A DNA stretch of 64,000 nucleotides from Microbacterium mitrae (GCF_008017445.1 NZ_VRSW01000004.1:186001-250000), one strand, 5' to 3'; counted from the first letter of the stretch, positions 25,805 through 35,011 are shown. Translations and numbers: made by a program. The notes: generated by a model from the letters alone, not told the origin.

Positions 25805-26311
25805 TTAACGCCCGAAGGTGAATTCCACCATGAGTTCGTCGGCGAGGTCTTCGAGTTTGGTCTGCAGGCTGTCGGCCTCTGCGTCATCGAGCAGCACGGT
25901 TGCGGTGGCGATAAACAGATTGCCACCGGCCATTGGCGCTTCGACGACGTCGCTGGAGAGGCTTTCAATGCTGGCGCCCGCGGTGCTGATGACATCGGTG
26001 ATCTGCCGCACGATTCCGGGGCGGTCGTCGCCGACAAAATCGATGGTGAGGCGGTTCACCGCGGGAATCGGTGACGGCGTTCCGCGCTGCACAGTGATGG
26101 CGAGGTGCTGCTGCAACGGCGCAAGCGCGTCGGTCAACGCGTCGACGTTGTCGTCGGCGATGTCGACCAGCACGATGCCGGCAAATTTGCCGGCCAAATG
26201 CGCCATTTCTGAGGTTGCCCAGCTGCCGCCGTGGCTCGCGATGATCTCCGACAGGTCGGCCACCAGGCCCGAACGGTCGTCGCCGATAACAGTCAAAACA
26301 AGAGTCGTCAC
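25805..26311 (-). CDS. Tandem ACT-domain protein (GcvR-like)
   Basis: 168 residues made of two ACT domains: TTLVLTVIGDDRSGLVADLSEIIASHGG (about 1-75) and NRLTIDFVGDDRPGIVRQIT (about 85-165). This is the layout of GcvR, which senses glycine and restrains GcvA in enterobacteria. Here no gcv genes are near, and actinobacterial homologues are usually of unknown partner. Soluble, likely binds an amino acid at the ACT interface. Confidence 0.85.
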   Translation of the reverse strand: MTTLVLTVIGDDRSGLVADLSEIIASHGGSWATSEMAHLAGKFAGIVLVDIADDNVDALTDALAPLQQHLAITVQRGTPSPIPAVNRLTIDFVGDDRPGIVRQITDVISTAGASIESLSSDVVEAPMAGGNLFIATATVLLDDAEADSLQTKLEDLADELMVEFTFGR

Positions 26312-26415
26312 ATGCGTGAGTCTAGGAGTGGCGGCGCGAAATTGACACCCCCAACGCCGTGTCTGAGGTGCGTGCTAGCGTGAATTCTCCGATCAATGAT
26401 GGCCAGGGAGGCACT

Positions 26416-27816
26416 GTGACTCAGACGCCGCAACAACACTTTGAGAGCGCGTTGCGCGAGGCTGGCCCAGACGCTGCGGCAGCCGAAGCGCTGGCCGCGC
26501 ACGGTCTTGACCTGCGACTCATCCCAACGCCCGCCTCTGCCGATGACGTGCCGGCGGAGCCGGCAATCTCGAGCGAGTTTCCTGAGGTCGTGGCTCTTGC
26601 CGACTGGCTTCGCAGCGTCTCGCGTGGCTTCCTTGACGCCGAGCCCGACGAAAAATCCCTGCCATCGCGCTATGGCGCATTTGTCGCACGGCGAAACATC
26701 GGGGTGTTCGACCCCACAACCGCGCAGCCGCAACTGCCGGTCGGAACCTTCGGGTCGTTCGTTACGCAACTGACGGTTCCGGGGCAGTCGGCAGTTGAAG
26801 CCTTCGCCATCACCGCTGTGACGGTCGCTGCCACTCATCGGCGCCGCGGCATTGCGCGCCAAATGATGGAGGGTGAGCTGCGCGCCGCCGTGGCGGCAGG
26901 GCTCTCGGTCGCCGTGCTGACGGTGAGCGAATCATCGATCTACCAACGCTACGGCTTTGCGCCGTCGGCGCCGGCCGCAACCTGGGTTATCGACCGCAAG
27001 CGAGCTGGTTTTTCGGCGCCCGCCACCGCGGGCAGGCTTGACTACCTCTCGCGCGAGCAGTTTCGCGAGCTCGCGCCCGTGCTTCACGATCGTGTTCGGT
27101 TGGCATCGCCAGGCGAGATTGTGCCAACAGGCATGCACTGGGATCGCTTTGCCGGCACACTTCCTGGTGTGAAGAACACCGAGGCGCTGCGGTTTGTGCA
27201 ATACCGCGACAGCGACGGCGTGGTGCAGGGCCTCGTCGTGTATTCACTGCGCGAGAACGACGCCGACTACACCAAGACGGCTCTTGACGTTTCGTTGCTG
27301 ATGACGGCGACCGACGAGGCCTACGCTGCGATGTGGCGGTACCTGTTTGAACACGACCTCATCGGTGACATCACCCTGTCGTTGCGCAGCGTCGATGAGC
27401 CGGTGCGATGGATGCTCGCCGACCAACGCGCGGCCGTTGTCACGGTGGTCGATCACCAGTACGTGCGCATTCTCAATATCGTGACTGCGCTGCAATCGCG
27501 CACCTATGGTTCCGCCGGTCGCGTCGTTCTTGAGGTGACCGATCCACTCGGAATCGACGCAGGGCGCTTCGCGATCGACGTCGACGACTTCGGCCAGGCA
27601 GTCGTCACGCGCGATGCGACGGCCGAGGCTGATGCCACCCTCACGACCGTCGAGCTGTCGGCGCTGTTCATCGGCGGAACATCCGCCGCAACGCTGGTAT
27701 CGGCCGGCCGGGTGACCGTGCGCGACGCCGGCGCCACCGGCCCTGACAGCGTCACCGGGCGCATTGACGCGATGTTCCGTACCCCCACCGAGCCCCGCTT
27801 GAGCTTCTGGTATTAG
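26416..27816 (+). CDS. Eis-like GNAT N-acetyltransferase
   Basis: 466 residues. An acetyl-CoA site, VTVAATHRRRGIARQMMEGEL (V-x2-x-x-RxxG), lies in the first GNAT domain, followed by YQRYGFAPSAP. A second GNAT-like domain and a C-terminal SCP2-like domain follow, and the protein ends in a free aromatic C-terminus (RLSFWY), as in Eis enzymes where the terminal carboxylate is catalytic. An extra N-terminal ~50 residues are not part of the core. Eis proteins acetylate aminoglycosides and other amines. GTG at 26416 follows AGGGAGG. Confidence 0.85.
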   Translation: MTQTPQQHFESALREAGPDAAAAEALAAHGLDLRLIPTPASADDVPAEPAISSEFPEVVALADWLRSVSRGFLDAEPDEKSLPSRYGAFVARRNIGVFDPTTAQPQLPVGTFGSFVTQLTVPGQSAVEAFAITAVTVAATHRRRGIARQMMEGELRAAVAAGLSVAVLTVSESSIYQRYGFAPSAPAATWVIDRKRAGFSAPATAGRLDYLSREQFRELAPVLHDRVRLASPGEIVPTGMHWDRFAGTLPGVKNTEALRFVQYRDSDGVVQGLVVYSLRENDADYTKTALDVSLLMTATDEAYAAMWRYLFEHDLIGDITLSLRSVDEPVRWMLADQRAAVVTVVDHQYVRILNIVTALQSRTYGSAGRVVLEVTDPLGIDAGRFAIDVDDFGQAVVTRDATAEADATLTTVELSALFIGGTSAATLVSAGRVTVRDAGATGPDSVTGRIDAMFRTPTEPRLSFWY

Positions 27817-27826
27817 CCCACAGGCT

Positions 27827-27865
27827 GAAACACACACCGCTCCCCTGAGGAGTGGGGTGTGTTTC
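27827..27865 (+). terminator. Terminator of the Eis-like gene
   Basis: GAAACACAC pairs with GTGTGTTTC, extended inward by an imperfect C/G-rich stem over CCCCTGAGGAG, just after the stop codon. The right arm ends in TTTCGTTGT. Its arm GTGTTTCGTTGTAGCC is echoed twice more to 27915. Confidence 0.6.
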
Positions 27866-28398
27866 GTTGTAGCCGGGTGTGAATCGTTGTAGCCGGGGCG
27901 TGTTTCGTTGTAGCCCGCCCCTCCGGGCCCGGCCGTAGGTGTTTGGGCTGCCTGGCTGCCTGCCTCGCGCCCGACGCCGACGCGACAGCAGGAGATTGTG
28001 CTGGGAGAAGGTGTTTTTTGTGGAGATCTCCTTCTGTGGGCGTAATCTCCTGCTGCGGCGTGGGGGAAAAAGCGGTGGGGGGTGAGCTCACTGGGCGAGC
28101 TCATCCCCCACGCGGGGTGTTTGGGCTGGCTGCCTCGTGCCTGGCTCCAACCCGGGGTGTTTGGGGTGGCTGCCTCGAGCTGGCCCAGCGCGGGGTGTTC
28201 GGGCTGGCTGCCTCGCGTCATGCGCCGACGCGACAGTAGGAGATTCCGCCGGGGGAAGGTGTTTCTTGTGGAGATCTCCTTCTGTGGGCGTAATCTCCTG
28301 CTGCCGCGTGGGGAAAAGTGGTGGGGAAAAAGTGGTGGGGGATGAGCTCGCCGGGGCGAGCTCATCCCCCACCGAGGGGTCGGCCTCAGCGGGTGGGC
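27866..28398. repeat. Gene-free region with duplicated hairpin-terminator modules
   Basis: No gene. Two ~100-bp modules begin with CGCCGACGCGACAG at 27975 and 28223 (248 bp apart). Each holds AGGAGATT, GGAGATCTCCTTCTGTGGGC, and GTAATCTCCTGCTG, so it is the AGGAGATTACG hairpin family again. Each is followed by a GAGCTC-centred inverted repeat with a GGAAAAAG lead (28070-28115 and 28320-28373). Between them GGGGTGTTTGGGCTGGCTGC and close variants recur four times (27935-28220). Confidence 0.8.
28324..28373 (-). terminator. Intrinsic terminator of the surface adhesin gene
   Basis: Arms 28334-28352 and 28355-28373 are a perfect 19-bp inverted repeat (GGTGGGGGATGAGCTCGCC on the plus strand) with only two bases between. 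On the minus strand it is followed by ACTTTTTCC, a U-tract, and it lies 25 bp after the adhesin stop. Confidence 0.85.
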
Positions 28399-30351
28399 CT
28401 AGCCCTCCTCGGAAGCGTGCGCGACGGCCGAGCGGCGGCGGCCCAGCATGATGCAGGCGCCCGCGGCGAGCAAGAGCACGCCGCCCGCCCACACTGCTGG
28501 CGTTGCCTCGAAGCCCGTCATCGCAAGGTCTGACCCGCCCGGCGTGACCGGCGGTGTCACAACCACCGGCGGCGTCACACCACCGGGGGGAGTCACGACC
28601 GGCGGCGTCACACCACCGGGGGGAGTCACGACCGGCGGCGTCACCGGAGGCGTGACCGGCGGCGTCACCGGGGGAGTGACCGGCGGCGTTACGGGAGGCG
28701 TCACCGGGGGAGTCACCGTCGGTGTGTTGGTGACCGCGCCGAACGTTGCCGTCAACTGCTCAGCGTTGACAACGGCCGTGAATGCACCAGTCGCCAGGTC
28801 ATACCCGGCGGGAGCCTTCGTCTCACGCAACGTGTACTCACCCCACGCCAGCTCGACAACCTGCAGGGCGCCAACTGTTGCGTCTGCGTCGTTCGTGCCG
28901 TTGTCAACCACGGTGATGGTTCCGCTTGGCCCCGTCAGCTCCCACTCCGATCCGGCAAGCGCCGCACCATCGGGGTCGACCTTGGTCCACGAGACCGCGC
29001 CGAGCGGCTGCACAACCGGGTTCGCCGTGTTCGTCAGGGTCAGCTCGACCCCACCCGTGCTACCCGGCGTGACCTCGTACGTGCCATTCTCACCGGGAAC
29101 CACGCCCTCGCCGGTCAGCGTCCACGCACCCCACTCGACGCCCGCGATTGACGGCAGGTTGATCTCTTCGATCACGAACGTGTACCCAAGCAGGATGCGA
29201 TCACTGCGCACCGGCTGACCAACCGAAACGTTCAGCGTCTTGGCCTCATCCGTTGATTCCTTGACGCTGTAGCGAACCGTGAAGGTCGCATCCTGCGCCA
29301 GCGCCGCCTGCTCACCCGTCACAGCCTTGGTGATCGTGAAGCGGGTGTACTGCTCGCCGGTGCCGACGCCGCCGCCATCAGGCGTCACGGTCGAGGTCGA
29401 TGATGTGGTCGTGGTGCCAACCGTGGCGGTGTTTCCGAAGACGTCCCCCTCGACGACGATGCCGTCGGCCTCCGTCATGTACTGCAGACGGTAGGCGACA
29501 TTCGGGCCCTCGGCGACATTCGTGGCCACAAAGTTGAACGACTTCATGTCGGGGGTGAACTCGATCGTGTAGTTCGACGGAGCGACTTCGTTCCAGTTGC
29601 CGACAAGCTGGCCGTTTTCGACGGCGCGCTGATACAGCACGACCTCGCCCGTGTAGGAGTGGTACTCCTGCTCCAGATCCAGCTGATCGGCGACGGTGAA
29701 CGTGCCGTTGTGAACGTAGGTTCCGGGGATGCCGACCGTCCAAGAGATGCGACCAGGCTGAGTGGTCAGTTCGCTGTACTTGTACGGGTTCTGCGGAGCA
29801 GACATGTCTTCGGGAATGATCCCGCCCTCGCCGGGAAGATCAACGATCACAATTTGATCGCCGACTTCGAACCGCACCGTTTCTTCGGTCGTGGTGCGGG
29901 AGGCTTTCGCGCTCATCCAGAACGATCCGCCGACATTTTCTTGGCCGTTCACCTCCGCCGTCAGCGTGCACACGACCTCGGCTTCGACGTCTTGGGAGAC
30001 CACGCAGTTGGCCATGACGGCCTTCGTCACGGGGTCAATGATCGGGAATTCGCCGGTACCCCAGCGGCGAAACTCCGTCGGGAGCGTCATCCCGAAGGTT
30101 TCACCCTCCATCGCGCCGTCCGGCACGCTCCAATCGGCACTGATCATGACGCGGTTCCACTGGTGAAGCGGGCCGTCAGTGTTGTCATCGCGTTCGAGCG
30201 CAATGTTGGAGATGGCGTCTGGGTAGGTGACGACAGGCGCGGCATTCGCTGCGGCTACTGCCCCAAATACGCTCCCCACGAGCAGCAGTAGCGCGGTGGA
30301 TGCCGCGGCAAATATTCGTCCCTTGCGGGCTGCGAGAAGTCTGTTCTGCAT
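28399..30351 (-). CDS. Cell-wall-anchored adhesin with LAMTG sortase motif
   Basis: 650 residues. Signal peptide (MQNRLLAARKGRIFAAAS, then a hydrophobic run ending AANA). Residues about 40-310 form an adhesin head resembling Ig-like fibrinogen/collagen-binding folds. A DUF5979-like domain (FTITKAVTGEQAALAQ) and a SpaA/Cna_B-type domain (VSWTKVDPDG to YTLRETKAPAGYDL) follow. Then come a PPVT-repeat stalk and the sorting signal LAMTG, a membrane helix and RRR. LAxTG is the class E sortase signal of actinobacteria. ATG at 30351 follows AGAGGAA. It probably mediates attachment; the ligand is unknown. Confidence 0.88.
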   Translation of the reverse strand: MQNRLLAARKGRIFAAASTALLLLVGSVFGAVAAANAAPVVTYPDAISNIALERDDNTDGPLHQWNRVMISADWSVPDGAMEGETFGMTLPTEFRRWGTGEFPIIDPVTKAVMANCVVSQDVEAEVVCTLTAEVNGQENVGGSFWMSAKASRTTTEETVRFEVGDQIVIVDLPGEGGIIPEDMSAPQNPYKYSELTTQPGRISWTVGIPGTYVHNGTFTVADQLDLEQEYHSYTGEVVLYQRAVENGQLVGNWNEVAPSNYTIEFTPDMKSFNFVATNVAEGPNVAYRLQYMTEADGIVVEGDVFGNTATVGTTTTSSTSTVTPDGGGVGTGEQYTRFTITKAVTGEQAALAQDATFTVRYSVKESTDEAKTLNVSVGQPVRSDRILLGYTFVIEEINLPSIAGVEWGAWTLTGEGVVPGENGTYEVTPGSTGGVELTLTNTANPVVQPLGAVSWTKVDPDGAALAGSEWELTGPSGTITVVDNGTNDADATVGALQVVELAWGEYTLRETKAPAGYDLATGAFTAVVNAEQLTATFGAVTNTPTVTPPVTPPVTPPVTPPVTPPVTPPVTPPVVTPPGGVTPPVVTPPGGVTPPVVVTPPVTPGGSDLAMTGFEATPAVWAGGVLLLAAGACIMLGRRRSAVAHASEEG

Positions 30352-30514
30352 GTTCCGTTCCTCTGAATAGACGGTTTGCCTAAGAGACGCGCGCGGAACC
30401 ATTAGATAACGCCGGTATCGTAATACTCAGGAAAATCCCAGGTTGAGTTTCTGGCTAGTGAGCCGCGTCAACGTGCACGCAGTGCTGACTTCATGCGCGT
30501 GAAAAGATCAAGGG

Positions 30515-31531
30515 GTGAAGATCATTGCGGCGGCAGACGGCTCGGCACTCGGTAATCCTGGTCCGGCGGGCTGGGGATGGTACGTCGACGAGCAACACTG
30601 GGCGAGTGGCGGGTGGCCGCACGGAACCAACAACATGGGTGAGCTCATGGCCGTGCTGGATTTGCTGCAGCAGACTGCGCACCTCGACGCGACCCTGCAC
30701 ATTCTGTGCGACTCGCAATACGTCATTAACTCCGTCACCAAGTGGATGCCCGGCTGGAAGCGCAACGGCTGGAAGAAAAAAGACGGCAAGCCGGTGCTCA
30801 ACGTCGACCTGATGAAGGCCATCGATGAGGCCATCGCTGGCCGTCCCGTCACCTTTGAATGGGTGAAGGGGCACGCCGGTCATCACCTCAACGAGAAGGC
30901 CGACGCCCTCGCTAACGCCGCGGCCACCGCCTATCAGGCCGGTCGTGCCACGAACCCTGGCCCGGGATTTGCGGCACCCGTCACGGGCGCCGCGCCCGAG
31001 GTTCCGGCCGCCACGGCGATCATGCCGGCCGCCTCCGCGACCGCCCCCGTGGTTCCGCCCGCGGCGGCGCCCGCACCGGCGGATGCCGACCTGTTCTCGC
31101 TGTTCGACGATCTTGATTCGCCGGCTACCGCGCCGGCCGCCCCCGCCGCACCCCGACCCACCGGCGCCGAACCCCGCCTCATCACTGAGCCCGCCGCATC
31201 GGCGATCGATACCGTCATCGCGGGTGAACGCGCGCTGCTCACAGCGGACGTGCGTAGCGATCCCACCCGGGTCGCCGCGCTGTTACACACGCAGTTTCGT
31301 GAGATCGGACGCTCGGGGCGACTCTTCACCCGCGACGAGATTCTTGCGCACATCGCGCCTCTTGACCCACCCGTCACGCTCGAGGTGATCAGCGCCGAGC
31401 AGATCGACGCCAACACGATCCTGCTGCTGTGGCGATCGGTCGGCGAGACGCCGGCGCTACGCTCCTCGACCTGGGTGCGCACCACCACCGGGTGGGCACA
31501 ACGTTTTCACCAGGCAACCGCCGAGGCCTAG
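30515..31531 (+). CDS. RNase HI fused to an NTF2/DUF4440-like domain
   Basis: 338 residues. The N-terminal 150 residues are an RNase HI with the full catalytic set D8 (AADGSALGNPG), E43 (NNMGEL), D66 (CDSQYV) and D130 (NEKADALA), which cuts RNA in RNA/DNA hybrids. A Pro/Ala-rich linker (about 150-230) leads to a C-terminal domain (AIDTVIAGERALLTADVRSD, RLFTRDEILAHI, SSTWVRTTTGWAQRFHQATA) that reads like DUF4440/SnoaL. The GTG start sits immediately after AAGG. The fusion is unusual; the domain's role is unknown. Confidence 0.85.
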   Translation: MKIIAAADGSALGNPGPAGWGWYVDEQHWASGGWPHGTNNMGELMAVLDLLQQTAHLDATLHILCDSQYVINSVTKWMPGWKRNGWKKKDGKPVLNVDLMKAIDEAIAGRPVTFEWVKGHAGHHLNEKADALANAAATAYQAGRATNPGPGFAAPVTGAAPEVPAATAIMPAASATAPVVPPAAAPAPADADLFSLFDDLDSPATAPAAPAAPRPTGAEPRLITEPAASAIDTVIAGERALLTADVRSDPTRVAALLHTQFREIGRSGRLFTRDEILAHIAPLDPPVTLEVISAEQIDANTILLLWRSVGETPALRSSTWVRTTTGWAQRFHQATAEA

Positions 31532-31879
31532 CCGCCAGCGCCGCGTCACACCACCGCATCACAACATCACGCCACACCAGCGCACCGCGTCGCGGTGAAA
31601 CTGCAAATCTGGCACCACATCCGGCCGATCTCGTGGTGTGATTGCACATAGACCTTCCCTTGGTGGGTGGGAAAGGCGTCGATCCGGGCCCTGTGCTCGG
31701 CGATGCCGTGTCAATCGGTGTGGCATTCGTGTGGAGAATCGCCTCATCGTCGGCACCGGTGGGGGAGTCGCCGAATTTCGGGGGCTTCCCCATTCGCGCC
31801 TGGCTTCAAGACCCATGCGAATGCACGTGGCGAGGCGGGTGGGGTCGTCGCGACCGGGCAGAATGGAAGGGTGTGTGCT
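31532..31879. other. Intergenic region before manA
   Basis: 348 bp without a convincing gene; frames here lack protein-like composition. GGGGGCTTCCCC (about 31781) and CACACCACCG-type repeats near 31540-31580 are the only visible features. The manA ribosome site closes the region. Confidence 0.5.
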
Positions 31880-33049
31880 GTGCGCTTGATTCCTATCCAC
31901 AACGACATCGTCTCCTCCTCGTGGGGCATGCCGGGGGGTATCTCGCGAGCACTGGGGTGGCCGGAGACCACCGACGCGCAGGCCGAACTCTGGCTGGGCG
32001 CGCACCCGTCGGCTCCCGCTCGCCCGATCGAAGCGAACGACTTCGAGGCTCTCGATGAGTGGGAGAAGCAAAGCGGAACCACGCTGCCGTATCTGCTGAA
32101 GGTGCTCACCGCCGCACACCCCCTCTCGCTTCAAGCGCACCCCAACCCCGCGCAGGCCGCCGCCGGATTCGCCCGCGAAGAGGCAGCAGGCATCGCCCGC
32201 ACCGCGTTCGATCGCAGCTACAAAGACCCGTACGCCAAGCCGGAGCTCATCGTCGCGCTGAACGACGGCTTCCAAGCGCTGTGCGGGTTCCGCCCCATCG
32301 CCCAGACCGCCGCGGTCCTGACCCAGCTCGCTGAGATTGCGCCAGAACCGGAACCCGTGCGCGCGTTTCGCGAGCTACTCACCACCGAGGGCCTCAGAAA
32401 CACCGTCGCCTTCACGCTGTCTCGCACAGCCGACGTGCAAACCCTGGTGGCCGCGTTGGTTGCGGCAGACCAGGTCGATGGAACCATTGCTCCGGTTATC
32501 GGCATCGTGCAGCGGGCGTTCCCACACGATGATGGCATCGCGTTGGCGCTGCTGCTCAATCATCTGACGCTCCGCGAAGGGGAGAGCCTGTGGCTGCCGG
32601 CGGGCAACGTGCACGCGTACCTTCACGGCAGCGGCATAGAACTGATGGGCCCGAGCGACAACGTGTTGCGCGGCGGGCTCACCCCCAAGCACATCGACGA
32701 GGCCGAGCTGATGAACACGCTGGTGTTTGACGAAGTCGCCGATCCGCGCCTGCAACCGATCGAACTGGCCGACGGCGTACGCACCTACCGACCGGCATCC
32801 GTGCCATCGGGCGAGGGCGTACCCTTCGAACTCTGGGAGGTGACGGCCCAGGCCACGCTCACGCTGCCCTCCGCCTCGATTTTCGTCGTCACCGACGGCG
32901 ACTTCACCCTCACGCTCCCTGGTTCCGAGCCCCCCCTTGCCGCTGGTTCCGAGCACCACCTTGCTCGTGGTTCCGCGCACTTCCTCACCGACGGCGCCGT
33001 CGCTACGATTTCTGGTGGCGGCCGAATGTGGGTGGCCACCGCACGCTAG
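31880..33049 (+). CDS. manA: Mannose-6-phosphate isomerase, class I
   Basis: 389 residues, normal length. Zn-site motifs are visible: LQAHPNPAQA (Q and H) and the later WLPAGNVHAYLHGSGIELMGPSDNVLRGGLTPKHID, the class I signature with His and the active-site Arg. It interconverts mannose 6-phosphate and fructose 6-phosphate. The GTG at 31880 follows GGAAGGG by 8 nt; earlier in-frame starts give non-homologous sequence. The C-terminal part carries three GGTTCCG words (32921-32975) encoding GSE/GSA steps. Confidence 0.93.
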   Translation: MRLIPIHNDIVSSSWGMPGGISRALGWPETTDAQAELWLGAHPSAPARPIEANDFEALDEWEKQSGTTLPYLLKVLTAAHPLSLQAHPNPAQAAAGFAREEAAGIARTAFDRSYKDPYAKPELIVALNDGFQALCGFRPIAQTAAVLTQLAEIAPEPEPVRAFRELLTTEGLRNTVAFTLSRTADVQTLVAALVAADQVDGTIAPVIGIVQRAFPHDDGIALALLLNHLTLREGESLWLPAGNVHAYLHGSGIELMGPSDNVLRGGLTPKHIDEAELMNTLVFDEVADPRLQPIELADGVRTYRPASVPSGEGVPFELWEVTAQATLTLPSASIFVVTDGDFTLTLPGSEPPLAAGSEHHLARGSAHFLTDGAVATISGGGRMWVATAR

Positions 33050-33067
33050 CAACACGACAGGACGCGC

Positions 33068-33682
33068 ATGGAGAACTACGACCTCAAAAAAGTACGTCGC
33101 GACCTCTACGCGCCCGGTGCCCGCGCCTTTGCGCAGGTGGTTGTTCCGCCGATGTCGTTCTTGCAGATCAGCGGAGAAGGAAACCCCAACACCGCCCCCG
33201 CCTATCGGTTGGCGATCGAGACGCTCTATATGACGAGCTATGCGGTGCGCGCGCTCGCGAAAGCGGAGTTAGGGCGCACACATACCGTCGCGCCGCTGGA
33301 AGGCCTGTGGACCGCAGACGACTACACCGCCTTCACCACCCGCGACAAAGACGTGTGGCGTTGGACGATGATGATCGCCCAACCGGAGTGGATCACGCCG
33401 GGCATGGTAGACGAGGCTCGCGCGCGTGCCGCGGCAAAGGGTGCGCCCGCGATTGATCGGCTGACCTTCGCCGAGTACGACGAGGGTCTGAGCGTGCAAA
33501 TCTTGCACATTGGGTCGTATGACGATGAGGCGCCAACGCTGGAGCGCCTGCACAACGAGTACATTCCCGCGGCCGGGCTGCGCATGACCGGGCCGCATCA
33601 CGAGATCTACCTCTCAGACGCCAGAAAGACGGCGCCCAAGAAACTACGCACGATTCTTCGCCAACCGGTCGCGCCCGCCTGA
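33068..33682 (+). CDS. GyrI-like small-molecule-binding protein
   Basis: 204 residues. The GyrI-like fold is suggested by FLQISGEGNPNTAPAYRLAIETLYMTSYAVR, APLEGLWTADD and the end LHNEYIPAAGLRMTGPHHEIYLSDARKTAP-type segment with conserved HxEIYL. Stand-alone members bind drugs or dyes or hydrolyse cyclopropanoid compounds. The gene starts 18 bp after manA and is probably cotranscribed. A GCGCCCGC/GCGGGCGC hairpin overlaps its stop (33671-33695). Confidence 0.85.
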   Translation: MENYDLKKVRRDLYAPGARAFAQVVVPPMSFLQISGEGNPNTAPAYRLAIETLYMTSYAVRALAKAELGRTHTVAPLEGLWTADDYTAFTTRDKDVWRWTMMIAQPEWITPGMVDEARARAAAKGAPAIDRLTFAEYDEGLSVQILHIGSYDDEAPTLERLHNEYIPAAGLRMTGPHHEIYLSDARKTAPKKLRTILRQPVAPA

Positions 33683-33836
33683 AGCACGCGGGCGCCACGT
33701 GCCACGCAGCGTCGTCAGGAGCCTGGGCACCCGCTGGGCAGCGGCGCCAAGCACCTCGATAAACTAGTGCCATCGCAGGCGCCCGGACGACCGGTTCCGC
33801 CCCCACCCCCAGCGGACGACCGCACGGAAGATGCTC

Positions 33837-34940
33837 ATGACTGTTCTCCGCACGGTACTCACCCCCAGCGCTCTCACCAGCCTGGCGCTCGGCTGGCTCG
33901 GCGTGCTCGCGCTCGCGGCCGCCGCCCCGATGCTCGCCGCCGCCCCGCCCGCCATTACGTGGCTTGCCCTCGCCGGCGTTGTCGCCGTCATTCTGGTCGC
34001 CGCGTTCGGCGTTGTGGCGCAAGCCGAAGCGCTTGCGCACCGGCTGGGTGACCCCTACGGCTCGCTGATCCTCACCATCTCGATCGTGCTGGTCGAGGTG
34101 ATTCTCATCGCCTCCGTCTTGCTCGGCCCCGGCGAGCACGCCACCATCGCCCGCGATTCGGTGATGGCGGTCACCATGATCATTCTGGGTCTGGTCGTCG
34201 GGCTGTCGCTCGTGGTCGGCGCTCGCGGCGGCGCGCGGGTGCAGCAGAGCGGAACCAACAGCTACCTGCTGATGATCGTGCTGCTGACAGCGGTTGCCTT
34301 CGTGGTTCCGTCTTTCTTGCCCGGCGGCACGTACACCGGAACCCTCGCACTGGTTGTCGCCGCCGTCTCGATCGTGGGCTACGGGCTGTTCTTGGCGCGC
34401 CAACTCGGCGCGCACGCCGCCGACTATCGCGAAATCGGCGAGTCGGCTCACGAACACCGCTATGTGCGCGAGGTCGTGCGCACCCACGGCGGCGAACTCG
34501 TGGCGCGCACGCTCTTGCTCGTCGCCACCGTGGTTCCGATTGTTCTCATGAGCCATGACATGTCGACCCTCATGAACACCGCTTTCACCGAGGCGGGGGT
34601 GCCGCTGGCGCTTTCTGGTGTGGTGATCGCCGCCATCGTCTTCATGCCGGAGACGCTCACCACGCTGCGCGCGGCCAGGGCGGGCGAGTTTCAGCGCGTC
34701 GTTAACCTCTGCCTTGGCGCGCTGGTGTCGACGGTTGGCCTGACGATTCCGGTGGTGTTGGTGATCGGTGAGATCACCGGGGCACACGTGGTGCTGGCGC
34801 CAGAACTCACCCAGTTGCTGCTGGTGGGCGCCATGATTGCAGCGACCATCTGGGCGTTCTGGGGCGGCAAGACCACACGCGCTCGCGGCATTGTGCCGCT
34901 CGCGCTATTTGCCGCCTACTTCGTGATGATCGCGCTCTAA
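33837..34940 (+). CDS. Calcium/sodium:proton antiporter (ChaA-like)
   Basis: 367 residues, about 11 hydrophobic segments. The two CaCA repeat motifs are visible: ISIVLVEVILIASVLLGPGEHATIARDSVM in the first half and GVVIAAIVFMPETLTTLRAARAG in the second, each with the acidic residue of the ion site. It exports Ca or Na in exchange for protons. GGAAG at 33826-33830 fits the ATG at 33837 (6 nt) better than the ATG at 33831. A GC-rich hairpin follows the stop. Confidence 0.88.
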   Translation: MTVLRTVLTPSALTSLALGWLGVLALAAAAPMLAAAPPAITWLALAGVVAVILVAAFGVVAQAEALAHRLGDPYGSLILTISIVLVEVILIASVLLGPGEHATIARDSVMAVTMIILGLVVGLSLVVGARGGARVQQSGTNSYLLMIVLLTAVAFVVPSFLPGGTYTGTLALVVAAVSIVGYGLFLARQLGAHAADYREIGESAHEHRYVREVVRTHGGELVARTLLLVATVVPIVLMSHDMSTLMNTAFTEAGVPLALSGVVIAAIVFMPETLTTLRAARAGEFQRVVNLCLGALVSTVGLTIPVVLVIGEITGAHVVLAPELTQLLLVGAMIAATIWAFWGGKTTRARGIVPLALFAAYFVMIAL

Positions 34941-34971
34941 CGAGAAGATCATCACCCTCTGACGGCAAAGC

Positions 34972-35007
34972 TGAGGGGGCGGGCGCCTGATCGCGCCCGC
35001 CCCCTCA
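34972..35007 (+). terminator. GC-rich terminator hairpin after the antiporter
   Basis: TGAGGGGGCGGGCGC and GCGCCCGCCCCCTCA form a perfect 15-bp stem with a 6-nt loop. No T-tract follows, as is common for actinobacterial hairpin terminators. Confidence 0.7.
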
Positions 35008-35011
35008 TGCG

